In this document: piece after piece, positions 49,300 through 60,678 of the stretch
Layout of the letters: each line of letters opens with the position of its first letter
Position numbering within the stretch: the stretch's first letter is position 1
NCBI GenBank assembly: GCA_027493445.1
Contig: JAOSKU010000001.1
Location: forward strand, 434,001 to 498,000
DNA from: Thermoleophilia bacterium
GTDB taxonomy: Bacteria; Actinomycetota; Thermoleophilia; RBG-16-64-13
DNA length: 64,000 nucleotides
Direction: 5' to 3'
Program-made: the position numbers and the translations under genes
The notes under the pieces: generated by a model
What the model saw: the letters and a program-made list of their open reading frames with translations, nothing else
Told to the model about the DNA's origin: nothing
Database searches by the model: none

Positions 49300-50394
49300 T
49301 CAAGCGGTCTCCCGCATCGCCTGGACATCCTCGGCGCTTTTGATCTGCTCCAGAGCCTTGGCTTCGATCTGCCGAATGCGCTCCCGGCTTACGTTGAAGC
49401 GCGAGCTGACTTCGGCCAGCGTGCGCGGATGCTCGCCCTTGAGACCGAAGCGGAGCTCGACCACCTTGCGCTCCCGCTCGTCCATGGACTTGAGCACCTT
49501 GTCCAGGCTCTCCTTGGCCAGGATGGTCTGCACGACCTCCGCCGGGTCGGGCGTGCTGCTGTTCTCGATGAAGTCGCCCAGCTCGGCGTCTTCCTCGTCG
49601 CCGATGGGCGTCTCGAGGGAGGTGGTGCGCTGGGCGATCTTGCGCATCTCACGCACCTCGTGGGGTTCGATGCCCAGCTCGTCGGCCAGCTCTTCGTCGT
49701 TGGGCTCCTTGCCCGTCTCCTGCAGCAGTTTGCGCTCGGTGCGCACCATCTTGTTGATCTTCTCGATCATGTGCACCGGGATGCGGATGTTGCGATCCTG
49801 GTTGGCGATGGCCCGCGTGATGGCCTGGCGAATCCACCAGGTGGCATAGGTGGAGAACTTGTAGCCCTTGCGGTAGTCGAACTTCTCAACGGCGCGGATG
49901 AGGCCGGTATTGCCCTCCTGGATCAGGTCGAGCAGGTCCATATCCTGGGTGTAGTAGTTCTTGGCGATGGAGATGACCAGCCGCAGGTTCGACTGGATCA
50001 TGCGGTCCTTGGCGGACTTGTCGCCCAGCTCGATGCGCTTAGCCAGCTCGATCTCCTGGGCCTTGGTGAGCAGGGGGATCTCCCCGGCTTCCTTCAAGTA
50101 GAGACGGAGGGGATCGTGGTTCACCGTCTCGATGGAGAGGTCGAGAGTAGGTTCGGGCTGCTCCAGCACGCCGTGGGCCTCGGGGCTGTGCTCGTACACC
50201 TCGATCGAGAGGTCGAAGAGCTGCGAGTACAGATCTTCGATCTCGTCGGTGCTCATGTCGAGTTCTTCTACCAGGCCCATGATCTCGTCGCTGGTCGCGT
50301 ACCCGCGTTCTTGACCTATATGGAGGAGCTCCTGCACGTCGGTGATGACCCGCGGGTCCACCGTTGCCGTTTCCGTCTCTGGGTGCATCGTCAT
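49300..50394 (-). CDS. rpoD: Primary RNA polymerase sigma factor (sigma-70/SigA)
   Basis: A 364-residue principal sigma factor. Region 1.2 starts at [19 protein letters not shown]; region 2 has [38 protein letters not shown] and [17 protein letters not shown]; region 3 [14 protein letters not shown]; region 4.2 [16 protein letters not shown] short region 1.1 with a helical [18 protein letters not shown] segment is present. ATG at 50394 or 50388. A good promoter is at 50505-50477 and a LexA-type box lies upstream of it. Confidence 0.95.
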   Translation of the reverse strand: MTMHPETETATVDPRVITDVQELLHIGQERGYATSDEIMGLVEELDMSTDEIEDLYSQLFDLSIEVYEHSPEAHGVLEQPEPTLDLSIETVNHDPLRLYLKEAGEIPLLTKAQEIELAKRIELGDKSAKDRMIQSNLRLVISIAKNYYTQDMDLLDLIQEGNTGLIRAVEKFDYRKGYKFSTYATWWIRQAITRAIANQDRNIRIPVHMIEKINKMVRTERKLLQETGKEPNDEELADELGIEPHEVREMRKIAQRTTSLETPIGDEEDAELGDFIENSSTPDPAEVVQTILAKESLDKVLKSMDERERKVVELRFGLKGEHPRTLAEVSSRFNVSRERIRQIEAKALEQIKSAEDVQAMRETA

Positions 50395-50476
50395 CGTTGG
50401 CTTCAACCTATCTCTCTCACTCTTCTTTACAACATGCCAATGCTGCAAACCTCGCCTGATTCACGCAAACCCGCGC

Positions 50477-50505
50477 ATTGTATCGCCCACTTCAAGGAAT
50501 GTCCA
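50477..50505 (-). promoter_or_regulatory. Promoter of rpoD
   Basis: On the minus strand TGGACA (50505-50500), 17 nt, TACAAT (50482-50477). It is 83 nt upstream of the rpoD start codon, within an AT-richer stretch. One mismatch to each consensus hexamer. Confidence 0.65.
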
Positions 50506-50547
50506 GACCTGTTTCGCTCAAAACGCGCCTGACTACCCACAGTGTAA

Positions 50548-50561
50548 CGAACAAACGTTCG
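50548..50561 (-). promoter_or_regulatory. SOS (LexA) box upstream of rpoD
   Basis: CGAAC-AAAC-GTTCG, a perfect 5-4-5 inverted repeat of the CGAAC-N4-GTTCG form used by LexA in actinobacteria and Bacillus. It lies 43 nt upstream of the rpoD -35. No other start codon follows it on the minus strand before rpoD, and the plus strand has no gene nearby. The remaining 50562-50755 shows nothing recognisable. Confidence 0.6.
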
Positions 50562-50755
50562 TAGAGCAATAGCGATCGCACTCGGATAGCCACATCCGCT
50601 GGGTGAGCGGCCACAGGCCTTGGACGGCCGTGGACTCCTGGTCGGTTCCGACCTGCGTACCACAGTCATGGGGCGGCGGTTCGCCCTGGATCCGCTGCGA
50701 GGGTGGTCCCCGCGCGATAATGACCCGCCAATGCGAAGGAGTTGTGATGCATCTG

Positions 50756-52576
50756 TCAGCTTTTTGTGAAGACACCGCCGGCGGGCAGCAGCTGCGAGCG
50801 GTAGAGTCGTGCGTAGGGTCCGTCGCCGGCCATGAGCCCGGAGTGCGTGCCATCCTCTACGATGCGACCGCCTTCCATCACCAGAATGCGGTCGGAGCTC
50901 TCTACTGTGCTTAGGCGGTGGGCGATGATGAGTGACGTGCGGCCGGCGAGCAGTCGCGTCAGGGCTGCTTCCACGCGGTGCTCGGTGCCCGGGTCGACGC
51001 TCGAGGTGGCCTCGTCGAGAATGAGGATCTCGGGCTGTGCGAAGAACGCGCGGGTGAAGGCCACGAGCTGCCGCTCGCCAGCGGAGAGTCGTGTGCCCCG
51101 TTCTTGCACCTGGGTGGCGTAGCCATCGGGCAGGGCGGTCAGCAGGTCGTCGACTCCCAGCTCCCGGGCGGCGGTCCGCACGGCCTCCTCCGAGGCCCTT
51201 GGGCGGGCGAGGCGGATGTTGTCGAGGATGGTGCCGGAGAAGAGATAGGGCTCCTGAGGCACGTAGCCGACGTGCCGGCGGAAGTCGCGGATGTCGTACT
51301 CGCGCAGGTCGACGCCGTCGACCAGGATGCGACCGCCGGTAGGATGGTAGAAGCGCAGCAGGAGGCGGGCCAGAGTGCTCTTGCCGGCACCGGTGGGGCC
51401 GACCAGGGCAACCCGTTCTCCGGCCGGGATGTGCAGGCTGACGCGGTCGAGCACCTCACCCGCCTCGGGCTCGTAGGCGAAGGACACCTGCTGCAGCTCG
51501 ATCTCCCCTCGCAGGAGAGGGGCGGAAAGACTCCCCAGCCGCTCGGTGTCGTCGGGTTCGGTGTCGAGGACCGTGACGATCTTCTCGAGGGCCGCTCCCG
51601 ACGACTGGAAGGTATTGTAGAGCTCGGAAAGCGATTCCACCGGGTCGAAGAAGCTCGACAAGTAGCCTATGAAGGCGACCAGGATGCCGACGGTGAGCTC
51701 GCCCCGAGCGACCTGCCGGCCCCCGTAGAGCAGGATGATGGCGGTGGCGATAGCGCTCAGGAACTCCACTCCGGGGAAGTACGTGCCCGAGATGTAGACG
51801 GTCGACATGTTGGCCCGCCGGTTCTCTTCGTTCACGCGGCTGAAGTGCCGTTCGTTGAGGTCTTCGCGCTGAAACGCCTGCACCACCCGAATGCCGCCCA
51901 GCGACTCCTGCAAAGCGGCGGTGACGTCGGCAATGGCGTTGCGCACCCGGCGGTAGGCACTCACGGCCTTCACCCGGAAGAGGGCGGTGCCCACGAAGAG
52001 CACCGGGAGAACGGTCATGGTGACCAGTGCCAGGCGAAGATCCATGCTGAAGAGGATCACCACGGCCCCCGCCAGGGTCAGCGAGCTGGTTACCAGCTGG
52101 GCTACGCCCTCCACCAGCAGCTGCTCGAGGGCTTCGATGTCGTTGGTGAGGCGGGAGATGACCCAACCGGCCCGCTGCCGGGTGTAATAGGAGATGTCCA
52201 GGGAAGTGAGGTGCCGAAAGAGCGTGTCGCGCAGGTCGCGGATGACCCTCTCGCCCACCCAGTTCACACCGTAGGTCTGCAGGCCGTTGACCAGGGCTCC
52301 GAGGATGCTGGAAGCGAGATACAACAGGCCGACCAGGCCCAGGAAACTCAGGTCCCCCCGGGAGATGCCCCGGTCGATGGCCAGCCGGAGAAGGTAGGGG
52401 CCGGCGAGGCCGGTGGCGGTGAGGCCCATCATGGCGAGAATCGTGCCGGCGGCCTGCAGGCGGTAGACCCTCACGAAGCCCGCCAGGCGCAGGAGGGCGC
52501 GGCCGCGGAGCCAGACCCGCAGGTCCGAGGCCCGGCCCTCCTCGCCCGCAGCGTGGCGGCGGGGGCGGGTGGTCAC
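50756..52576 (-). CDS. ABC exporter half-transporter 2 (membrane plus ATPase domains)
   Basis: A 606-residue fused exporter. Six membrane helices in residues 1-320, then Walker A VGPTGAGKST, Q-loop YVPQEPYLFSGTI, a degenerate signature RLSAGERQL, Walker B ILILDEATSSVD and IAHRLSTV. The ATG overlaps the stop of the upstream half-transporter (ATGA at 52573), the arrangement of heterodimeric exporters such as BmrCD or TmrAB-like pairs. Substrate unknown. Confidence 0.92.
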   Translation of the reverse strand: MTTRPRRHAAGEEGRASDLRVWLRGRALLRLAGFVRVYRLQAAGTILAMMGLTATGLAGPYLLRLAIDRGISRGDLSFLGLVGLLYLASSILGALVNGLQTYGVNWVGERVIRDLRDTLFRHLTSLDISYYTRQRAGWVISRLTNDIEALEQLLVEGVAQLVTSSLTLAGAVVILFSMDLRLALVTMTVLPVLFVGTALFRVKAVSAYRRVRNAIADVTAALQESLGGIRVVQAFQREDLNERHFSRVNEENRRANMSTVYISGTYFPGVEFLSAIATAIILLYGGRQVARGELTVGILVAFIGYLSSFFDPVESLSELYNTFQSSGAALEKIVTVLDTEPDDTERLGSLSAPLLRGEIELQQVSFAYEPEAGEVLDRVSLHIPAGERVALVGPTGAGKSTLARLLLRFYHPTGGRILVDGVDLREYDIRDFRRHVGYVPQEPYLFSGTILDNIRLARPRASEEAVRTAARELGVDDLLTALPDGYATQVQERGTRLSAGERQLVAFTRAFFAQPEILILDEATSSVDPGTEHRVEAALTRLLAGRTSLIIAHRLSTVESSDRILVMEGGRIVEDGTHSGLMAGDGPYARLYRSQLLPAGGVFTKS

Positions 52577-54368
52577 GGTTGGGCCCCCTGGGTGGACGTG
52601 CGAGCGGGCAGACCGGCCGGTCCGTGCTCGTCACGCTGGGCGGCGGCCAGCTCACGTTGCAGGCTCAGCTCGGCCTCGTGCACCAGGAGCTGCTGCCAAG
52701 GAACCTGTGCAGGCGGTCCCACACGGGCGATGCGCCCGGCCTCCAGCAAGACCACTCGGTCCGCCAGCAAGACCGTGGAGGCACGGTGGGCCACGATGAG
52801 GGTGGTGCGCGTGCCCCGCAGGCTCCTCAGGGCGTGCAGGATGCGCTGTTCGGTGTCGGCGTCCACACTCGAGGTGGCGTCGTCGAGGATGAGGATGCGG
52901 GGGTCGACGAGCAGGGCCCGGGCCAGAGCCAGCCGCTGCCGCTGGCCACCGCTCAGGGTGACCCCTCGTTCGCCGATCACCGTGTCGTACTGGTTGGGGA
53001 GGTCCAGGATGAAGTCCTCGGCGGCGGCCGCCCGAGCGGCCGCCGCCACCCGCTCCTCGGAAGCCTGGGGGTCGCCGTAACGGATGTTCTCCCGCACCGG
53101 CAGGCTGAAGAGGAAGGGATCCTGGTCCACCAAGCCGATGTGGCGGCGCAGTGAGGCCAGGGTGACGGCGCGGAGATCGTGCCCGTCGATCAGAACGGCC
53201 CCCTCCTGGGGGTCGTGAAAGCGCGGGACCATCAGGGCCAGCGTGGTCTTGCCGCAGCCCGTGGGACCGACGAGGGCCACGGTCTCGCCCGGCTCGATCA
53301 GGAGATCGATGCCGTCCAGGGTGGGGCGCCCCCGTACCCGAAGCGGACGGCTCGGAACTCGATCTCGCCCCGCACCGGTCCCAGCGGTCGGGCCCCGGGG
53401 CGATCGGCGACGGCCGGCTCCTGGTCGAGAATCTCCAGGACCCTCTCGCCTGAGGCGGCCGCCCGCTCGCCCCAGCTCACGAGCATGCCCAGCATGCGCA
53501 TGGGCCAGATGAGCAGCATGACGTAGCCGTTGAAAGCGATGAGGCTGCCCAGGCTGAGATCCCCCGCCACCACCAGGCGACCTCCGTAGTACAGGATGAC
53601 GATGAGGCTCAGGCTGGGCAGGGCTCCCAGCAGAGGCACGTAGCGGCTGCGGATGCCGGCCGCCTCCAAGTTCTGCCGGTAGATAAGATCGCTGGCCTCG
53701 GCGAAGGCCTCCTGCTGGAGGTCCTCCACCGCGAAGGCCTTGATGACGCGGATGCCGGTGATGCGCTCCTCGGCCACGGCGGTGAGCTCGGCCACGCGCT
53801 GCTGGACGGCGTAGAGCGAGGGATGGAGCTTCCGGCTGAAAGAGAGGGCGGCGAGTAGGATGAAGGGCATGGGCACCAGGGTGAGGGCGGCCAGGCGGGG
53901 CTGCAAGATGAAGAGGATGACCGTGACCGAGACCAGGGTCAGGCTGTGGGTGATCGTGAAGATGAGGCCGTACGAGAGGAACATGCGCACGGCGCGCACA
54001 TCGGCGATGGCCCGAGAGATGAGCTGCCCGGTCTGGGAGCGCAGATAGAAGGCCGAATCGAGGCGCTGCAGATGGGAGAACAGGCGGTCGCGCATGTCCT
54101 TCTCCACCGCCAGAGCCACGCGACCGGAGATCAACCGGCGCAGGAAGGCCGTCACCATGCGCGCGGCGCCGGCGGCCAGGATACCCAGGGCGAGCGGTCG
54201 CAGCAGATCTGGACGATCCCCCAAGAGGGCCCGGTCGACGGTGGTGCGGATGAGCCAGGGTATGACCAGTCCCAGGCCAATGGTGGCGACGGCCAGCACC
54301 AGGGACACGATCAGGCCGGTCCAGTGCCCCTGAAGAAAAGTCTGCATCATGCGACGGAAGACTGCCAT
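52573..54368 (-). CDS. ABC exporter half-transporter 1 (membrane plus ATPase domains; frame broken once)
   Basis: About 598 residues when joined. The membrane domain starts FRRMMQTFLQGHWTGLIVSL; the ATPase has VGPTGCGKTT, VDQDPFLFSLPV, a full signature TLSGGQRQRLALARAL, and ILILDDATSSVD in which the usual catalytic Glu after Walker B is Asp. Having the canonical signature here and a degenerate partner signature is typical of asymmetric heterodimers, in which one catalytic Glu is replaced. One base is missing at the C5 run 53329-53333. ATG at 54368. Confidence 0.88.
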
Positions 54369-54549
54369 GTTCCCGGATTGTAGCCCACCGGACGGACGGC
54401 AAATCGGAGGGCCGGCTCGTGGAGCCCCTCGGGACGCGGGCCATCTGCTATCGTGTCCTGCGGCACGGCGCTCGGGAAGCCCGCGCGCACGGCGGCGCCG
54501 AGGGGGAGCGCATCGGCGCCGCGGGCGACCACGCGATGGGGAGGTGAGG

Positions 54550-55560
54550 GTGGCTCCGGAGGCTGCGCAGACTGTGACGCTGGCCCTCGACGCCGAGGGC
54601 GGCGACCAGGCTCCCGGGGAAGTGGTGGCGGGGGCCCTGACGGCGGCCTCCGCGCAGCTGCGCGTCCTCCTCGTGGGGCGGCCCGAGGTCGTGGAACCTC
54701 ACCTTGTGGACGCCGACACCCGCTATGTGGAGCTTGTACCCAGCGGCAGCGCGATCTCCTCCCACGACGAGCCCGCCATGGCGGTGCGTTCGAAGGCGGA
54801 CTCCTCGATAGTCGTGGGAGCTCGGGCGGTGGCCGAGGGCCGGGCCCAGGGCTTCGTCTCGGCCGGCAGCACCGGGGCCATGCTGGCCGCCGGCCTGCTG
54901 GTGGTGAAAAGGGTGCGGGGCGTCAAACGACCGGCCATCATCACCGTGCTCCCCGGGATGGAGGGCCCTCTGGTCTTTCTCGACGCGGGAGCCAACGCGG
55001 ACTGCCGCCCCGAGCACCTGCTCGAATTCGCGGTGCTAGGCTCCATCTTTGCCCGCACCGCACTGGGCGTGGCCAAACCGCGGGTAGGCCTGTTGAACAT
55101 CGGGGAGGAGGAGACCAAGGGGAACGAACTGGCTTTGGGCGCGTATCCTCTGCTCGCCGATCCGGCGCGGGGCTTGCGGTTCGTGGGCAACGTGGAGGGT
55201 CGCGATCTGCTCTTCAACACGGCCGATGTGGTGGTCACCGATGGTTTCACCGGCAACGTGGCTCTGAAGCTCCTGGAGGGGACCGCCCGAGCGCTGCTCC
55301 TGCGGGTGCGCTCCGCTGCGGAGGGCGATCTGCGTTCCAAGGTGGGAGGGCTGCTGCTCCGGCCCGCGCTCCGGCGCGTACGGCAGGTGCTCGACCCCGA
55401 GGAGTACGGCGGCACCTATCTGCTGGGCGTGCGGGGGCTGATAGTGATCTGTCATGGTAACTCCTCCCGCAAGGCCATCGCCAATGCTCTGCTCTTCGGA
55501 GCCGGCGCGGTGCGGCGAGGCATCGTCCAGGCGGTGAGTGAGGAGCTCGGCGGGCTTTGA
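54550..55560 (+). CDS. plsX: Phosphate acyltransferase
   Basis: A 336-residue enzyme forming acyl-phosphate from acyl-ACP for phospholipid synthesis. Blocks: [69 protein letters not shown] and [21 protein letters not shown] at 54550 with GGGGAGGTGAGG upstream; another in-frame GTG at 54544 is possible. The usual Asp-Met-Gly-Gly-Asp of PlsX reads DAEGGD. rpmF, often upstream, is absent. The stop is followed by repeat copy H. Confidence 0.92.
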   Translation: MAPEAAQTVTLALDAEGGDQAPGEVVAGALTAASAQLRVLLVGRPEVVEPHLVDADTRYVELVPSGSAISSHDEPAMAVRSKADSSIVVGARAVAEGRAQGFVSAGSTGAMLAAGLLVVKRVRGVKRPAIITVLPGMEGPLVFLDAGANADCRPEHLLEFAVLGSIFARTALGVAKPRVGLLNIGEEETKGNELALGAYPLLADPARGLRFVGNVEGRDLLFNTADVVVTDGFTGNVALKLLEGTARALLLRVRSAAEGDLRSKVGGLLLRPALRRVRQVLDPEEYGGTYLLGVRGLIVICHGNSSRKAIANALLFGAGAVRRGIVQAVSEELGGL

Positions 55561-55571
55561 ACCGCTGCGTG

Positions 55572-55665
55572 CTTGGAGCAGCGCTACGGGCGCGACCGAG
55601 GACGACGCATGGCGCCGCCCAGTGCGCTCCGGCGGCCGAGGCTTCGTTTTTCAGCAGCCTGCTAT
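55572..55665 (+). repeat. Dispersed palindromic repeat, copy H (right arm)
   Basis: Begins near the centre (CTTGGAGCAGCGCTACGGGC), continues GCGCCGCCCAGTGCGCTCCGGCGGCC and ends TTTTTCAGCAGCCTGCTA, the type 2 terminus of copy G. It starts 12 nt after plsX and separates it from the acpP promoter. Confidence 0.8.
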
Positions 55666-55748
55666 GCCGGTCTCTTCTTCCGGGCCGTAACTACGACCGG
55701 CATCTTCTGTCGTATGATTTGGTGGTTGTGGATTACGGGTCGGGTCGT

Positions 55749-55776
55749 TTGCCCCGGGGCCCGGCGTTGCTACAAT
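55749..55776 (+). promoter_or_regulatory. Promoter of acpP
   Basis: TTGCCC (55749-55754), 16 nt, TACAAT (55771-55776), 48 nt before the acpP start. The -10 differs from TATAAT at one position. Confidence 0.6.
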
Positions 55777-55823
55777 GGCGTCGCTCGAATCCGGCCCACA
55801 GGGCCCTGACCATAGGAGTGTCG

Positions 55824-56063
55824 ATGACCAAGGACGAGATCCTCGCCAAGGTGCGTGAGATCCTGGTGGAGCAACTCGGCGTGGAGGGGGACGCGGTGAT
55901 CATGGAGGCGTCGTTCCAGGACGACCTGGACGCGGACAGCCTCGATCTGGTGGAGATGATCATGGAGCTGGAGGACCAGTTCGGCATCAAGATCTCCGAC
56001 GAGGAGGCCGAGAGCATCACCACCGTGGGCGCCGCGGTCGACTTCATAGCCGCGCGGGTCTGA
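55824..56063 (+). CDS. acpP: Acyl carrier protein
   Basis: A 79-residue acidic four-helix protein carrying growing fatty acids. The phosphopantetheine serine is in [19 protein letters not shown] at 55824 follows TAGGAGTG. No fabD, fabG or fabF gene is next to it, unlike many actinobacterial or Firmicute clusters; plsX is upstream and rnc downstream. Confidence 0.95.
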   Translation: MTKDEILAKVREILVEQLGVEGDAVIMEASFQDDLDADSLDLVEMIMELEDQFGIKISDEEAESITTVGAAVDFIAARV

Positions 56064-56170
56064 ACTCGAGGGAGAGCGCCATGAGGCCGCTCCGCCCCAG
56101 GGGAACGTCGGGTGTGGGTATGGGGGGCCTGTCGCCGGGGGCGATAGGCCCCTCGACCTAGGCGCCGCCT

Positions 56171-56923
56171 GTGTCAACGGCATGCATGGGCGCCGAGGGT
56201 TCCAGCGGCCTGTTCATGCAGCTGGTCGGGCGACTGCCCGCGCCTCTCCGGGGGCAGGCCCTGACACACTCGTCATGGGTCGAAGAGCGCACGGCTTCCT
56301 ATGAGCGGCTGGAGTTCCTGGGCGACAGCGTCCTGGGCCTAGCCATCGCTGCGTACCTCTTCGAGCGCTTCCCCCAGGAGGAGGAAGGGGGGCTGGCGAA
56401 GCTCAAGGCCTTCGTGGTGAGCCGGCGCAGCTGCGCGGAGGTGGCCCGCCGCGTGGGCGTCGACGAGCTGGTGCGCACCGAGGCCCCCGGCACCCAGGAG
56501 CAGCGGGAGGAACTGGCCTCCAGCACCACCGCCCTGGGGAACATCGTGGAAGCCCTTTTCGGGGCCATCTACCGCACCTTTGGTTTCGAGACGGCCTGCC
56601 GGGCGATCGTGGGAGCCTTCCTGCAGCAGGTGGAGTATGGGTTGAACGAGTACATCGACTTCAAGAGCAGTCTGCAGGAGCATTTAGCCACCGCCGAGCT
56701 CACCGCTTCGTACGTGCTCGCGGACGAAGAGGGCCCGCCCCACGAGCGCGTCTTCACCTCTGAGGTGCTCGTTGCCGGGAAGGTGGTGGGCCGGGGGCGG
56801 GGCCGCTCGATCAAGAAAAGCGAGCAGGCGGCGGCCCGCCAGGCCCTGATCCACCTGGGCGTGCTGGCCGAAGACGAGAGCGAGCCCGACTCGGCGGTTG
56901 GCGCCGCCGATGGCGGGGGTTGA
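56171..56923 (+). CDS. rnc: Ribonuclease III
   Basis: A 250-residue double-strand-specific endoribonuclease for rRNA processing. The catalytic signature [17 protein letters not shown] is near residue 44, with the second acidic site in [16 protein letters not shown]-terminal dsRNA-binding domain begins [15 protein letters not shown] and ends [22 protein letters not shown] 56171 is the first start; ATG at 56186 is equally plausible. The stop overlaps the start region of smc. Confidence 0.92.
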   Translation: MSTACMGAEGSSGLFMQLVGRLPAPLRGQALTHSSWVEERTASYERLEFLGDSVLGLAIAAYLFERFPQEEEGGLAKLKAFVVSRRSCAEVARRVGVDELVRTEAPGTQEQREELASSTTALGNIVEALFGAIYRTFGFETACRAIVGAFLQQVEYGLNEYIDFKSSLQEHLATAELTASYVLADEEGPPHERVFTSEVLVAGKVVGRGRGRSIKKSEQAAARQALIHLGVLAEDESEPDSAVGAADGGG

Positions 56924-56925
56924 CC

Positions 56926-59900
56926 GTGGCCTTCTTGCGTTCCATCTCCCTCAAAGGCTTCAAGACCTTCGCCCGGGCCACCGAGCTTGTCTTCGAGTCC
57001 GGGGTCACGGTCATCATCGGCCCTAACGGCAGCGGCAAGAGCAACATCGCCGACGCGGTGCTCTGGGCTCTGGGCGAGCAGAGCCCCACCAGTCTGCGGG
57101 GCCGCAGCATGCAGGACGTCATCTTCTCGGGCTCCGATGGCCAGCGGCCGGCAGCCATGGCTGAGGTGACGCTCACCTTCGACAACCACGCGGGCGAGTT
57201 TCCCATCGACTACTCCGAGGTGGAGATTACCCGGCGGGTACTGCGCGACGGTTCCTCCGAGTACCGCATCAACGGGTCGGCTCGTCGTCTGCTCGACGTG
57301 CAGGAGCTGGTGGCGGGCGTCGGCCTGGGACGCGAGATGCACAGCGTGATCAGCCAGGGCAAGGTCGACGAGCTGATCAACTCCACTCCGGCCACCCGCC
57401 GGGCCCTGGTGGAAGAGGCCGCCGGCTTGGGTCGCTACAAGAAGCGGCGCGATCGGAGTCAGGCCAAGCTGGAGAGGGTGCGTGAGAACGTGCGGCGGGT
57501 CTGCGACCTGGAACGCGAGGTGCGCAACACCCTGCGCCCCCTGAAGCTCCAGGCTACTGCCGCCGAGCGGCACGCCCAACTCACTGAGGAGCTGGCCGGA
57601 GCCCGGGGCCGGGCTGCTCTGCGCGCCCGGCTCGACCTGCAGGCGGAGTTAGACACCCTGGAGGCACGGCGGCGAGAGATCGGCCGGCAGCGGGTGGAGA
57701 CGGAGGAGGGACTGACCCGTCTCCGCGAGGAGCGGGCCAGGGAAGAGGAGCAGTTCGCGGCCGCTCTACGTGAACGGGAGCGGTTGTCGGGACTCTACCA
57801 CCAGGCGCGCGCCGACCTGGAGCGGGTGCAGTCGCGGGGAGCCGCCCTTCGGCAGCGGCTGGCACGGACCGAAGGGGACCTGGCCCGAGCGGCCCGGCGC
57901 CGGGAGTTGGCCGAAAGCGAGGCGGAGGCGGCCGCTCAGCGATTGACAGAGCTGCGGCGCGCCCCCGCCCGCGGCGGCCGGCGCCTGGAGCGGGTGCGGG
58001 CCGCGGGGGAGGCGACGCGGGCCGCCCTCGAGACGGCCAAGCCCGACCTCGGACGGCTGATCGAGGAGGAGGACGAGCTCAAGGACCGGGTATTCGAGCT
58101 GGAGGCGGAGCGCAGCCGGCGAGCGCAGGAGCGGGAGCTGCTTCGGCGAGAGGTGGCCGAGAGGCTGCGGCGGAAGGAGGAGATGGACGCGCAGGAGGTC
58201 TCCGCGGCCGCCCGCATCCGCATGCTGGAGACGGAACTGGCCGCCCGGCAGCAGGAGCGGCGGGCGGCCGACGCGACCTCGGAAGCGGCCGCCTCGGCGC
58301 TGGCCTACCACGTCGAAGAGGCCGCCCGTTTGCGGGCTGAGGCGGCCGAGGCTCGGGCGCTCGAGCGGCAGTCCGAGGAAGGGCTGGCTGCCCTGGCTTC
58401 GCGCCGGCGGGTGCTGGAGCAGGTCTGCGCTCGCCGGGAAGGCGTCCCTCAGGCCGCCCGGGCCTTGCTGGAGTCACAGCCCGGCGCCGTTCTGGTGGTC
58501 GAGGCCCTGAGGGTGGCCCCGGGGTACGAAAGGGCGGTGGCGGCCGCCCTGGGTGCTCTGGCCGCGGGCGTCGTGGTGCCCGGGGCCCGCGATCTGCGCG
58601 TGGTGACGGAGAGCGGCGGAGCCCTCGAGGTGGTATGGCCTTTGGTAGTGAAGACGGCGGCTTCCCAGGGCGAGGTCCGGAGCCGGGGTGGCGTGGATCT
58701 CTGGAGCGTGGTCGAGGGACCGCAGGACCTGGTGGCGGCCCTGCGGTCCTTGCTGCCCCCGACGGCGGTCCTCGATGACGTGGGCGGGTGGGACGGACCC
58801 GCCGGAGTGCGGGCCGTCACCCGGCGGGGGCAGGTGCTCCACGGGCAGGTGCACGCGGCCGTGCGGGAGGAGCCGGGCGCCGAGGCGCTCCTGGCTGCCC
58901 GGAGTGAGCTCCAGGCCCTGACGGCGCGGGCGGAGGAGAGCGCGGAGGCGCTGGCGCGCGCTCGGGCGGCCGCCGCGTCGACGCAAGCAGCCGTCGCGGC
59001 CGCCGAGCAGCGGGCCCGCGGCGCGGAGCAGGCGTTGCGCGAGGCCCGCCGGGCTGCGGCCGGCCTGGCGGACGAGGTCGATCTTTTCCGGCGGCGACTC
59101 GAGGAAGGCACCGCCCAGTTGGCCGAAGTCCGCGCGCGGGCCGGCCGCGACCGTCAGCTGGCTGACGACCTCACCCGTGACCTCGAGGCCGTCGTGGAGC
59201 GGGCGGCGGTGGTGGAGGGCGAGCTCGAGACGGCCCGGGCCGCCCTGCGGGTGGTGCGCGACCGGGTGGAGGGGCTGCGTACTCAGGTGGAGAGGCTCGA
59301 GGGCAAGCGTGCGCAGGCCTCTCTCCTGGAAGCGCGGCTGCGCGAGCAGGCCCGCGCAGGCGAGGAAGAGATGCGCCGCTCGGAAGCCGCATCGCGGGCC
59401 GCGCATTCGGGGCTGGAGCAGGCCGAACGCCAGCAGGCGCTCTACGGCGCGCTTGCCCCCCATCTAAGTGCCCTCCACGAGGTGGTGGAGGGCTTGGCCG
59501 GGGAGTTCGCGCTGAGGTTGGCGGGGATGGAGGGCTCCATGGAGCGGGCCCGGGAGGCCGGCGCGGGCTTCGGCGAGGCATTGAAGGACCACGGTCGCCG
59601 GGAGGCCGACTTGCAGCAGCGTCTGAGCGGCCTGAGCGAAGGCTTCGTGGAGGTGGAGGTGCGGCTGGCTCACCTGCAGGATAGCGCGCACGAGAAGGAG
59701 CGGGAGCTGGGAGAGCTGCGCCGCCGGCACCTGGCTCCCCGCTCGGTCACGCCCGACGACGTGCGCGCCGTCCCCCCGGGCGATCTGGAGGCGACGGTCA
59801 GGCGCCTCGAGAAGCGGCTGGAGGGCATCGGGCCGGTCAACCCCCTGGCCGCGCAGGAGTACCGCGAGACCGAGGAGCGGGCCCGCTTCCTGGCCGAGCA

Positions 59901-60530
59901 GCGCAAGGATCTGGAGACCTCCATGGCCGAGCTCCAGCACGTCATCGACGACCTGGAGGAGCACATCCAGAGCACCTTCGCCCAGGTGTTCGAGACGACC
60001 AGGGCGAACTTCTCCGAGATGGTGGAGGTGCTCTTCCCGGGGGGCAAGGGCCTGCTTCGTCTGGTCGAAGACGAGCCGGACAGCGACGACCTCGAGGAGG
60101 GGGCTGCGGCGCCGCGGGCCGCTCCGGGCATCGCTTTGGAGATCAAGCCTCCGAAGAAGGCCCCCGCAGCATGACCCTGCTCTCGGGTGGAGAGAAGGCC
60201 CTCTCCGCCATCGCTTTCCTCTTCGCCCTCTTCCTGGCGCGGCCTTGCCCCTTCTACCTGCTCGACGAGGTGGAGGCGGCCCTCGACGACCTCAATTTGG
60301 GGCGCTTTCTCTCCCTGGTGCGGCGGTACCAGGACCAGACGCAGTTCATCGTCATCACCCATCAGCGGCGGACCATGGAGGTGGCTCATACCCTCTACGG
60401 TGTGGCGCTGGACGCCGCCGGCACCTCGCGGGTGCTCTCCCGGCGGCTCACACCGGTCGATGATCGCGGTCGGGAAGCGGCCTTCGGCGATGCAGCGCCG
60501 GGCTCGGGACCGGCCGCCGGCTCAGCCTAG
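56926..60530 (+). CDS. smc: Chromosome segregation protein SMC (frame broken before the C-terminal ATPase lobe)
   Basis: About 1200 residues when joined. N-terminal lobe: [11 protein letters not shown] and Walker [21 protein letters not shown]. Long Arg/Glu/Ala-rich coiled coils flank a hinge at about residues 500-660. The C-terminal lobe has the signature [20 protein letters not shown], Walker [13 protein letters not shown] and [10 protein letters not shown]. The first frame stops at 60174 (TGA), and an ATG overlapping that stop (60171) opens the last 119 codons. A missing base in the C run near 60161-60165 would fuse them. GTG 56926 (or TTG 56920) starts it, 3 nt after rnc. Confidence 0.9.
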
Positions 60531-60678
60531 CGGATGTTGAAGGGCAGAAGGGGGTCTGCCAACGACCTCTCTTGCACGGCAGGGGATGAAAAGGAGCTCG
60601 GACCGGGGGCCGGCGTGCCCTCTGCTATCATGCCCGGTGCTCCGCGCAGCCCGGTGAGAGAAGCAGGAGGTCCCCTCG

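Noticed and set aside
49097..49849. Open frame beginning in repeat copy G and running antisense to rpoD
   Set aside because: The first 50 codons are repeat DNA and the rest is opposite region 3/4 of rpoD; not a protein. Similar short frames start in copies B and D because the arm TGACGC... supplies a start on one strand.
50978..53080. 700-codon open frame antisense to the ABC exporter genes
   Set aside because: Shadow frame opposite two clear ABC transporter genes; no domain.
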